Positions 40,657-47,272 of a stretch of 47,272 nucleotides of DNA are shown piece after piece. The notes below the pieces were generated by a model. The model was not told where the DNA came from and did not search any database. It saw only the letters and a list, made by a program, of their open reading frames with translations. Within the stretch, counting starts at the first letter, position 1; each line of letters starts with the position of its first letter. This DNA is from Anaerolineales bacterium UBA3001 (GTDB lineage: Bacteria > Chloroflexota > Anaerolineae > Anaerolineales > UBA11657): NCBI GenBank assembly GCA_002346435.1, contig DDZT01000018.1:3969-51240 (forward strand), given 5' to 3'. The position numbers and the translations under genes are program-made.

Positions 40657-42927
40657 TTAACGCCCTTGCGCATCCATTACTGCTACCGCGGACATGTTTA
40701 CAATTTGATCTACACTGTCTCCAGCCTGTAAGACATGAACTGGAGATCCCATGCCTAGTAGTACAGGACCTATGGTAGATGCTCCTGTTAGTTGCTGCAA
40801 TAACTTGTATGCGATATTTGCAGAGGCGAGACTTGGAAATACTAACACATTAGCATCTTTCACTTGGCTGAATGGAAACCTTTCTTCTATCAATTCTGGT
40901 GATACTGCTACATCTGCTTGCATTTCACCATCGATATCCAAATCAGGACGCCGTTTTTGTACAATCTTTACAGCTGTACGCACCTTTTGCGAAATAGGAT
41001 GCTGTGAACTGCCGAAGTTTGAGAAGCTTAGCATTGCGACTCGTGGATCAATCTCAAGCGTCTTAGCAAAATCTGCTGCTAGAATTGCAGCTTCAGCTAA
41101 TGTGTTTTCATCAAGCTCCACATTTACGGTTGCATCAGTAAAAATGAAAACTCGCTCTTCTACTATTACTAGGTAGGCTCCTGTCACGCGTTTGGTGCCT
41201 GCCTGGGTACCGAAAAGTTGTAGAGCAGGTCTAATCACATCGGGATATTCATAGGTCAATCCTGACAGAAAAGTATCAGCATCTCCTTCATGTACCATCA
41301 TCATTCCATATATGTTTGGTGTGGACATGCGTTCGCGCGCAAGTGCTATCGTGACACCATGTCTTTCACGTTTGCTATAATATGCTTCAGTGTAAACTTG
41401 GTGTCTAGAGGGTTCTGAATTTGCTTTAGGATTTGAATGTTGACTAGGGTCAACTACTTGGACCTCTGATGTTAATCCAAGATCAGCCATTTTCTCCTTT
41501 ATTACCTCCGGTCTTCCAAGAAGTATTGGGTGCCCTATTCCTCTTTCTGTTATCTGTGCAGCTGCGCGTATTATTTTGTTCTGTTCTCCTTCAGGAAATA
41601 CAATACGCTTGGGTTGTTGGCGGGCCACATTTATTATGTGTCGATGAACTTGACGTCCATGGCCTAATCTTGCAGCAAGTTGTTCTCGATAAATGTCTAA
41701 GTCTATGTTTTGACGTGCTACTCCTGTTTTTATAGCAGCCTCTGCTACTGCTGCGCTTTCCCAGATTAGTACTCTCGGATCAAATGGTTTTGGGATTAGA
41801 TAATCTGGACCGAAGGTGAGCGAGTCAAGTCCATATGCCTTTAATACACTGTCAGGCACATCCTCATGTGTTAGATCTGCAAGAGCCTTAGCTGCTGCAA
41901 TCTTCATATCGTTATTGATAGTACGTGCACCCACGTCAAGTGCTCCTCGGAAGATAAATGGGAATCCTAGCACATTGTTGACTTGATTAGGAAAGTCACT
42001 ACGTCCAGTGGCAACAAGTGCGTCAGGACGAACTTTCTTGGCTAAGTCATAGTTGATTTCTGGATCAGGATTGGCCATCGCAAAAATTATTGGCTGATCT
42101 GCCATAGTCAGCAGCATTTCTGGTGTCAATAAGTCAGCCACTGAAAGTCCCAGAAAAAGATCCGAACCACGTACTGCATCTTCAAGTGTACGACAATCAG
42201 TATCAACAGCGAAACGCTCTTTGAACTTGTTCATTCCAGAGTCTCTGCCCTTGTAAATTACTCCACTAGAATCAACCATCATGATGTTTTCTCGTTTGAC
42301 TCCGAGAGTTATATAAAAATCGGAACAGGAAATTGCACTTGCACCTGCACCTGAGACCACAACACGCAATTCAGTGGGTGATTTGCCAGTTATTTCTAGT
42401 GCATTTAGGAGTGCAGCTCCAGAGATGATAGCTGTACCATGTTGATCATCGTGGAATACAGGAATGTCTAATGAGTCTACTAAGCGCTGTTCAATCTCGA
42501 AACATTCTGGTGATTTGATGTCTTCTAAATTGATGCCACCAAAAGTTGGAGATATTGCTTGAACGACCTCAATCAGTTTTTCAGTGTCTTCAGTATCTAC
42601 TTCAATGTCAAATACATCAATATCTGCGAATTGTTTGAAAAGCACACCCTTACCTTCCATAACCGCTTTGGATGCTAGTGCTCCTAGATTACCCAAACCT
42701 AAAATAGCGGTGCCGTTAGAAATTACAGCAACAAGATTGGCTTTTGCTGTATAACTGTACGCTGTTGCATTGTCTTCAGCAATAGCAGTTACTACTTCGG
42801 CTACACCTGGGCTGTAGGCTAGTGAGAGATGTCGTTGCGTTTCCAGAGGCTTGCTAGCCACGACCTCTATTTTCCCAGGTCGTTTATGACTATGATATTC
42901 AAAAACTTCAGATTTATTAATGCTCAT
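40657..42927 (-). CDS. maeB: NADP-dependent malic enzyme fused to phosphotransacetylase-like domain
   Basis: A 756-residue MaeB-type protein. Residues 1-410 are malic enzyme, oxidatively decarboxylating malate to pyruvate: YSPGVAEV, the catalytic Lys in YTAKANLVAV, NGTAILGLGNLG, DIDVFDIEVDT, FHDDQHGTAIISGAALLN and the dinucleotide-binding VVSGAGASAI. Residues 430-756 are a phosphotransacetylase-like domain (RIVFPEGEQNKIIRAA, then YPDVIRPALQLFG, and VLVFPSLASANIAYKLLQQL), which in the family is usually inactive and regulatory, sensing acetyl-CoA. Length is typical. It has its own promoter region upstream with inverted repeats shared with the LOG gene. Confidence 0.95.
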   Translation of the reverse strand: MSINKSEVFEYHSHKRPGKIEVVASKPLETQRHLSLAYSPGVAEVVTAIAEDNATAYSYTAKANLVAVISNGTAILGLGNLGALASKAVMEGKGVLFKQFADIDVFDIEVDTEDTEKLIEVVQAISPTFGGINLEDIKSPECFEIEQRLVDSLDIPVFHDDQHGTAIISGAALLNALEITGKSPTELRVVVSGAGASAISCSDFYITLGVKRENIMMVDSSGVIYKGRDSGMNKFKERFAVDTDCRTLEDAVRGSDLFLGLSVADLLTPEMLLTMADQPIIFAMANPDPEINYDLAKKVRPDALVATGRSDFPNQVNNVLGFPFIFRGALDVGARTINNDMKIAAAKALADLTHEDVPDSVLKAYGLDSLTFGPDYLIPKPFDPRVLIWESAAVAEAAIKTGVARQNIDLDIYREQLAARLGHGRQVHRHIINVARQQPKRIVFPEGEQNKIIRAAAQITERGIGHPILLGRPEVIKEKMADLGLTSEVQVVDPSQHSNPKANSEPSRHQVYTEAYYSKRERHGVTIALARERMSTPNIYGMMMVHEGDADTFLSGLTYEYPDVIRPALQLFGTQAGTKRVTGAYLVIVEERVFIFTDATVNVELDENTLAEAAILAADFAKTLEIDPRVAMLSFSNFGSSQHPISQKVRTAVKIVQKRRPDLDIDGEMQADVAVSPELIEERFPFSQVKDANVLVFPSLASANIAYKLLQQLTGASTIGPVLLGMGSPVHVLQAGDSVDQIVNMSAVAVMDAQGR

Positions 42928-42983
42928 TGGTTAACCTAAATAATTATACTAAAACCTACTCTACAATCATGAGTTCTCATAAC

Positions 42984-43038
42984 GGATTGTTTCTATCAAT
43001 AATCCTACATCTTCGAGTGGCAACACATTATACCACTC
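42984..43038. repeat. Two inverted repeats between maeB and the LOG gene
   Basis: GGATTGTT (42984-42991) pairs with AATAATCC (42998-43005) with one mismatch, and GAGTGG (43015-43020) pairs exactly with CCACTC (43033-43038). They lie in the 174-base divergent region; their role (operators, or leader structure for maeB) is unknown. Confidence 0.3.
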
Positions 43039-43086
43039 ACTGAATTCCATTCATTATTACTGATTTTATGTTTTCTCTAATCACTA

Positions 43087-43095
43087 TGGTACACT
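43087..43095 (+). promoter_or_regulatory. Extended -10 promoter element with leaderless spacing
   Basis: TGGTACACT ends 6 bases before the ATG at 43102. The -35 region is poor, as is common for extended -10 promoters. Transcription would start at or next to the start codon. Confidence 0.5.
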
Positions 43096-43101
43096 AATGC
43101 C

Positions 43102-43644
43102 ATGTTACCAATAGTAGTTGTTTTTGGATCCTCTCGTCCACGAGAAGGGACTGCTACTTATCGTGAAGCACGCGAACTAGGTGGGTTGTTGGCTAAGGCC
43201 GGTTACATTGTTTCAACCGGTGCTTATCGCGGTGTAATGGAGGCAGTTAGTCGAGGCGCTAGTGAATCTGGTGGCCATGTAATAGGTATAAGTTGCGATC
43301 AAATTGAGACAATGGTGCCAGGTTTAGAGGTGAACAAATGGGTTACAGAAGAAATACGTTACAATGATTTGCGCGGACGCTTACATCATCTAGTAGTAGA
43401 ATCACAAGCAGCAATTGCTATGCCCGGAGGTATAGGAACATTGTTGGAAATTGCATACACTTGGGGTTTATTACAGTGTGAAGAGATACCTAGCAAGGAA
43501 TTGATTGTAGTTGGCAAACCATGGTCAGACATTGTTAATGTTCTTATGGAGCAGCGTGGTGATTATGTTGATGATGCACATAGAATGTTGCTGAAGACGG
43601 TTGATACAGCATCAGATGCTGTAAAGAGATTGGAAAAATCGTAA
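43102..43644 (+). CDS. LOG/lysine-decarboxylase-like family protein
   Basis: A 180-residue Rossmann-fold protein of the TIGR00725/LOG group. The nucleotide-binding motif is PGGIGTLLE in AIAMPGGIGTLLEIAYTWGL, and FGSSRPREGTATYREARELG is the usual N-terminus. Related LOG enzymes hydrolyse cytokinin or purine nucleoside 5'-monophosphates at the glycosidic bond, but members of this branch are uncharacterised. The promoter element at 43087-43095 suggests a leaderless message. proS follows after 47 bases. Confidence 0.85.
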   Translation: MLPIVVVFGSSRPREGTATYREARELGGLLAKAGYIVSTGAYRGVMEAVSRGASESGGHVIGISCDQIETMVPGLEVNKWVTEEIRYNDLRGRLHHLVVESQAAIAMPGGIGTLLEIAYTWGLLQCEEIPSKELIVVGKPWSDIVNVLMEQRGDYVDDAHRMLLKTVDTASDAVKRLEKS

Positions 43645-43691
43645 TAATAAATAGTGTTTGATTGTTTGTATTGGAGTAATTGATAACTAAT

Positions 43692-45134
43692 ATGTCTAAA
43701 AAGAAATTGCCATCTCGTACGGAAGATTATAACGATTGGTACAACACAGTAGTAATGCGTGCAGACTTGGCTGATTATGGGCCTGCGCGGGGCACTATGA
43801 TAGTAAAACCTTATGGATGGACCCTTTGGGAAAATATGCAGCAGGCTTTAGATAGGCGCTTCAAAGATACTGGTCACGTCAATGCTGGATTTCCTATGTT
43901 TATACCAAAGAGTTTTATTGATCGTGAGGCATCGCATGTGGAAGGATTTTCCCCCGAGTTGGCAGTAGTAACAATAGGCGGTGGTAAGCAATTGGAGGAG
44001 CCGTTAGTTGTACGTCCAACTTCAGAAACAATTATTGGTCACACTTATTCTAAGTGGATCAATTCCTATCGCGATTTACCAGTATTGATTAATTTATGGA
44101 ATAGTGTTGTACGTTGGGAACTGCGGACCAAGCTTTTTTTACGAACATTGGAGTTTTGGTGGCAAGAGGGTCACACAGCCCATGCCACCTATGAAGAAGC
44201 GCAAGAAGAGACTTTACAGATGTTAGATGTATATATAGACTTTGCGCGCAATGAAGCTGCTATAGCACCTTTTTACGGCCGCAAAAGTAATTCTGAGAAA
44301 TTTCCTGGAGCAGATGTTACCTATAGTATTGAAGCTATGATGGGTGATAAAAAAGCTTTGCAGGCAGGCACATCTCACAATCTCGGGCAGAATTTTGCGA
44401 AAGCATTTGATATACAATATCTTGATAATAATAATGAGATGCAGTATTGTTGGACGACTTCATGGGGATTGTCTACCAGATTTATAGGAGCGATGATAAT
44501 GACTCATGGTGACGACCAAGGTATTATTATGCCTCCTAGACTCGCACCGCATCAGGTTGTCTTAATACCAATTTACAAGGATGATGATCAAAAAACCATA
44601 GTTATGGAGACTGTGGAGCGTATTAGTAGTGAGTTATTGGACCATGACATTCGAGTACATATTGATGATAGGGAAGGTTTTACACCTGGTCACAAATTTA
44701 ACCATTGGGAATTACGGGGAGTACCATTAAGAATGGAGATTGGCCCCAAGGATATTGCAAATCAATCAGTCACATTGGCACGTAGAGATATCGTTGGCAA
44801 AGAAGGTAAAAGTATTGTATCTCAGGATAATATTACATCTATAGTGAGTGATTTGTTGATTGTTATACAGGATTCTCTTTTGGAGCGTGCAACTAAATTT
44901 CGGGATAGTAATACTTACGAACCACGCGATTATGATCATTTTAAAGAAATAGTGGCTGATGGTTTTGCTCTCGCATGGTGGTGTGGTGAAGACACATGTG
45001 AGATTGCCATTAAGACTGAGACAAAAGCAACAAGTCGATGTATACCTGACATTGACTTGCCAGTCAAAGGTGGCACATGTATTCATTGTGGAAAAATGGC
45101 CAAAGATAAAGCTTACTTTGCCAAATCATATTAG
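43692..45134 (+). CDS. proS: Proline-tRNA ligase, archaeal/eukaryotic-like type
   Basis: A 480-residue class II synthetase that charges tRNA-Pro. It has no editing (INS) domain and belongs to the short archaeal/eukaryotic-like form: FPMFIPKSFI, VVRPTSETIIGHTYSKWI, the class II motif 2 region RWELRTKLFLRTLEFWWQEGHTAHAT, ATP-binding TSWGLSTRFIGAMIMTHGDDQG, then an anticodon-binding domain and the C-terminal zinc-binding-like module with CGEDTCEIAIKTETKATSRC and CIHCGKMA. The ATG at 43692 is preferred; a TTG at 43680 would lie only 3 bases from the GGAG. It is followed by rpsO. Confidence 0.95.
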   Translation: MSKKKLPSRTEDYNDWYNTVVMRADLADYGPARGTMIVKPYGWTLWENMQQALDRRFKDTGHVNAGFPMFIPKSFIDREASHVEGFSPELAVVTIGGGKQLEEPLVVRPTSETIIGHTYSKWINSYRDLPVLINLWNSVVRWELRTKLFLRTLEFWWQEGHTAHATYEEAQEETLQMLDVYIDFARNEAAIAPFYGRKSNSEKFPGADVTYSIEAMMGDKKALQAGTSHNLGQNFAKAFDIQYLDNNNEMQYCWTTSWGLSTRFIGAMIMTHGDDQGIIMPPRLAPHQVVLIPIYKDDDQKTIVMETVERISSELLDHDIRVHIDDREGFTPGHKFNHWELRGVPLRMEIGPKDIANQSVTLARRDIVGKEGKSIVSQDNITSIVSDLLIVIQDSLLERATKFRDSNTYEPRDYDHFKEIVADGFALAWWCGEDTCEIAIKTETKATSRCIPDIDLPVKGGTCIHCGKMAKDKAYFAKSY

Positions 45135-45151
45135 GTTGTAGTATATCTTGC

Positions 45152-45174
45152 TTATCGATCGACAAATTCGATAA
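45152..45174. repeat. 7-bp inverted repeat between proS and rpsO
   Basis: TTATCGA and TCGATAA are perfect complements around a 9-base loop, 18 bases after the proS stop. No T-run follows, so it is not a clear terminator; it lies 35 bases upstream of the rpsO -10 element and could be an operator. Confidence 0.3.
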
Positions 45175-45205
45175 TAAAAACTATTCAATTTGTCTTAATT
45201 CTGTA

Positions 45206-45214
45206 TGGTATAAT
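45206..45214 (+). promoter_or_regulatory. Extended -10 promoter of rpsO
   Basis: TGGTATAAT, a perfect extended -10. The -35 region is weak. The leader to the rpsO ATG at 45295 is about 75 bases, which is in keeping with translational control of S15. Confidence 0.5.
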
Positions 45215-45294
45215 TTCGACCTATTGACTTGACCTTTGATTGGCTTGTAGATTTCATGCAAGGCTGGTCAAATGGTGACAAAAGGATAAATGTC

Positions 45295-45564
45295 ATGACA
45301 CTTTCTAGAGATGCAAAAGCAGACATAATTAAGGAATTTCAGCGTGATGCTACTGATACTGGGTCACCAGAAGTGCAAGTTGCTATCTTGACCAAGAGGA
45401 TTGAGTATCTAACTGATCACTTGCGAGAACATAAAAAAGACGAGCATACGCGACGAGGACTATTAAAATTGGTTGGTCAGCGTAGAAGGCATCTGCATTA
45501 TATGAAGAGCAATGTGCCTGAAAGATATGCAGAGATTGTCGCGCAGCTTGGGTTGCGCAGCTAA
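45295..45564 (+). CDS. rpsO: 30S ribosomal protein S15
   Basis: An 89-residue protein, the normal length for S15, which binds 16S rRNA and organises the central domain of the 30S subunit. Conserved stretches are DTGSPEVQVAILTKRIEYLTDHL, KKDEHTRRGLLKLVGQRRRHL and the C-terminal YMKSNVPERYAEIVAQLGLR. The ATG at 45295 is right by length; an open frame upstream to 45229 is only leader. In many bacteria S15 represses its own mRNA through a structured leader. pnp follows, the classical gene pair. Confidence 0.96.
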   Translation: MTLSRDAKADIIKEFQRDATDTGSPEVQVAILTKRIEYLTDHLREHKKDEHTRRGLLKLVGQRRRHLHYMKSNVPERYAEIVAQLGLRS

Positions 45565-45632
45565 TTAGTTTTTGTTTCACATGGAAAATGCTGGCAACTT
45601 AATTGGCCAGTTACTAATGTAAGTTAGAGTCC

Positions 45633-45707
45633 GGACTGCATGGTGAGGCATTGGATAGAGAATAGGAAGCAATATATTGTGCATGCTTCCTCTCCTGTTT
45701 CCAGTCC
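45633..45707 (+). ncRNA. Nested stem-loop in the rpsO-pnp intergenic leader
   Basis: GGACTG (45633-45638) pairs with CAGTCC (45702-45707) and encloses a strong hairpin in which AGGAAGCA (45664-45671) pairs with TGCTTCCT (45684-45691), extended by GAG/CTC (45658-45660 and 45692-45694) across a bulge. No T-run follows. In Escherichia coli a double-stranded leader here is cut by RNase III for pnp autoregulation; this looks like an analogue. Confidence 0.5.
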
Positions 45708-45796
45708 CTGACCTCCATTTCGGAAAAATCAAAGTTTTGTTTTACTCTATGCTTTTGTATGGAGTATTTGCTGTCCAATTATGGAGGTTTTTTTTA

Positions 45797-47272
45797 ATGT
45801 CTGAACACAAAAAATTTACGAGTAATGTAGGTGGACAAGAGATAATTGTCGAAACAGGTAAATTAGCTGGATTAGCTGGTGGAGCAGTTACCATTAGACA
45901 GGGTGACACAATGTTACTGGCTACTGCTACAATGTCTTCAAATGCCCGACCTGGAATAGATTTCTTTCCACTAAGCGTTGATTTCGAGGAAAAACTGTAT
46001 GCAGCTGGTCGTATACCGGGATCATTCTTTAGACGTGAGGGTCGTGCTAGTGAAGGTGCTATACTGACCTGTCGTTTAACGGATCGACCATTACGACCAC
46101 TTTTTCCGAAAGATTTACGCAACGAAGTACAAATTATTATTACCGCTCTCTCTGTGGATGGCAATATCCAGCCAGACATCTTAGCTATTGTTGGTGCTAG
46201 TGCGGCGTTGTCTATTTCTGATATTCCCTATGGTATACCTCCATATGAGGGTCCGATTGGAGCAGTACGAATTGGGATGATAGAGGGAGATTTTGTTGTA
46301 AACCCCACTTTTGAGCAAATGGCCGAATCCGTCCTTGATCTACGTATTGCTGGCACACGCGATGCAATACTGATGGTCGAGTGTGGTGCTGATCAGGTGC
46401 CAGAAGAAACAATGGTTGAAGCTCTTACTTTTGGGCATGAGTCTCTAAGACCTTTAATTGATATGCAAGACAAAATGGCCACCGAAGTTGGAAAACCAAA
46501 ACGTGATGACTATCAGAGTTTTTCTATAGATGATAATCTACAGCAAGAGATTGTTGATAAAGTTCAAGCAAAGGTGGTTTCTGCAATACGAGATAATGAT
46601 GAAAAATCTATGCGTGATCAAGCATTAGATGCGCTGAAGGATGATTTGTTACTAGATTATGATGGCAATGAAGAAGTAGAACTCGGTGATGTAAAGACTT
46701 CATTCAGTAATGTAGTGAAGACGGAAGTCCGTAACCGTATTTTAGATGGTGTGCGGCCCGATGGACGTGGATCCAGCGATCTTCGATCGCTTGCGGCTGA
46801 GACTGGTCTTAGTCCGAGGGCACATGGTTCGGGACTGTTTACTAGAGGTGAAACTCAAGTATTGAGCTTGGCGACTCTGGGGACCCCACGGGAAGCACAG
46901 ATGCTTGATACTCTCTCTCCATTGAATGAAAAGCGTTATATGCATCATTATAACTTTCCACCATACAGTACTGGTGAGACTTGGTTTTTGCGTGGTCCTA
47001 AACGACGTGAAATAGGTCATGGTGCTCTGGCTGAAACAGCATTGAAAGCTGTTTTACCAGATGAAGATGATTTTGCTTACACATTACGAGTGGTTTCTGA
47101 AGTACTTTCCTCTAATGGGTCAACTTCTATGGCATCAGTATGTGGATCTACATTAGCCCTGATGGATGCTGGTGTGCCTATCAAAAAGCCAGTTGGAGGG
47201 ATTGCAATGGGGTTGGTGAAACAGGATGAACGTTACGTCATTCTCACTGATATACAAGGAATGGAAGATCAT
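45797..47272 (+). CDS. pnp: Polyribonucleotide nucleotidyltransferase (N-terminal part, cut by window end)
   Basis: The first 492 codons of PNPase, the phosphorolytic 3'-5' exoribonuclease. The frame starts at the ATG at 45797 and remains open to the window end. The first RNase PH domain includes GGAVTIRQGDTMLLATATMS and the FFRREGRASEGAILTCRLTDRPLRPLF block with the conserved arginines; the alpha-helical linker follows near residues 240-310; the second RNase PH domain begins at ILDGVRPDGR and has GLFTRGETQVLSLATLG and the SNGSTSMASVCGSTLALMDAGVP motif. KH and S1 domains lie outside the window. It is preceded by the structured leader at 45633-45707 and, together with RNase J, makes this window rich in RNA-decay enzymes. 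Confidence 0.96.
   Translation, partial: MSEHKKFTSNVGGQEIIVETGKLAGLAGGAVTIRQGDTMLLATATMSSNARPGIDFFPLSVDFEEKLYAAGRIPGSFFRREGRASEGAILTCRLTDRPLRPLFPKDLRNEVQIIITALSVDGNIQPDILAIVGASAALSISDIPYGIPPYEGPIGAVRIGMIEGDFVVNPTFEQMAESVLDLRIAGTRDAILMVECGADQVPEETMVEALTFGHESLRPLIDMQDKMATEVGKPKRDDYQSFSIDDNLQQEIVDKVQAKVVSAIRDNDEKSMRDQALDALKDDLLLDYDGNEEVELGDVKTSFSNVVKTEVRNRILDGVRPDGRGSSDLRSLAAETGLSPRAHGSGLFTRGETQVLSLATLGTPREAQMLDTLSPLNEKRYMHHYNFPPYSTGETWFLRGPKRREIGHGALAETALKAVLPDEDDFAYTLRVVSEVLSSNGSTSMASVCGSTLALMDAGVPIKKPVGGIAMGLVKQDERYVILTDIQGMEDH

Noticed and set aside
45229..45294. 22-residue N-terminal extension of S15
   Set aside because: S15 is normally 89 residues, exactly the length from 45295; the upstream frame is leader.
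1..47272. CRISPR arrays, insertion sequences, integrases, tRNA genes
   Set aside because: No regularly spaced repeats, transposase-like protein, or cloverleaf-capable sequence was seen in any intergenic region.

Overview
The window is a compact, AT-rich bacterial chromosome segment with 36 larger protein genes (two cut by the window edges) and two short candidate ORFs, no tRNA or rRNA gene, no CRISPR array and no recognisable mobile element. The gene set points to a free-living, respiring Chloroflexota bacterium: split complex I and ATP synthase loci with duplicated nuoM, an archaeal-type prolyl-tRNA synthetase, RNase J, a malic enzyme/phosphotransacetylase-like fusion, selA, and catabolic hydrolases. 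A marine Dehalococcoidia/SAR202-like lineage is my best guess, but this is inferred from overall flavour and not from any marker I could align.

Layout. 1-765: C-terminal half of a nuoN belonging to another complex I cluster that lies mostly outside the window. 990-4429: a tight four-gene plus-strand catabolic operon (nucleoside hydrolase, glutamine-amidotransferase-like protein, alpha/beta hydrolase, acetamidase/formamidase). 4506-5105: rdgB on the minus strand, then a shared upstream region with a 16-bp perfect palindrome. 5287-10714: YceD-like DUF177 protein, primary sigma factor rpoD, peroxiredoxin bcp, metG, and a DUF2142/GT39-like membrane protein. 10728-12549: RNase J behind a promoter and an intrinsic terminator that sits directly before its start codon. 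12553-17484 (minus): tsaD, M24 peptidase, selA, a small membrane protein and a prepilin peptidase. 17544-18377: an unknown membrane protein with a leaderless-type promoter. 18426-19717 (minus): a previously hidden 39-codon ORF, plsY and a JAMM peptidase. 19808-20260: DtxR/MntR-type regulator. 20274-22864 (minus): aspartase, ferredoxin and superoxide dismutase. 23112-24014: EamA transporter.

24265-35841 is the centrepiece: nuoA-H-J-K-L-M-M-N followed immediately by atpI-B-E-F. Every gene here encodes a membrane-embedded subunit or a stator subunit; the soluble complex I genes (nuoB,C,D,E,F,G,I) and the F1 genes (atpA,G,D,C and a separate atpH) are absent. NuoM is duplicated, NuoL carries an extended lateral helix, the second NuoM lacks the usual TM7 lysine, and the ATP synthase b subunit is fused to only the C-terminal domain of delta.

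35982-38990: murE-like ligase and a polyprenyl sugar-phosphate transferase (cell-envelope glycan). 39353-40570: metK. 40657-42927 (minus): malic enzyme. 43102-end: LOG-family protein, proS, rpsO and the start of pnp, the last two separated by a structured leader. Promoters of the form TTGACA-N17-TATAAT are unusually easy to see in this sequence, and several lie so close to the start codon that transcripts are probably leaderless.
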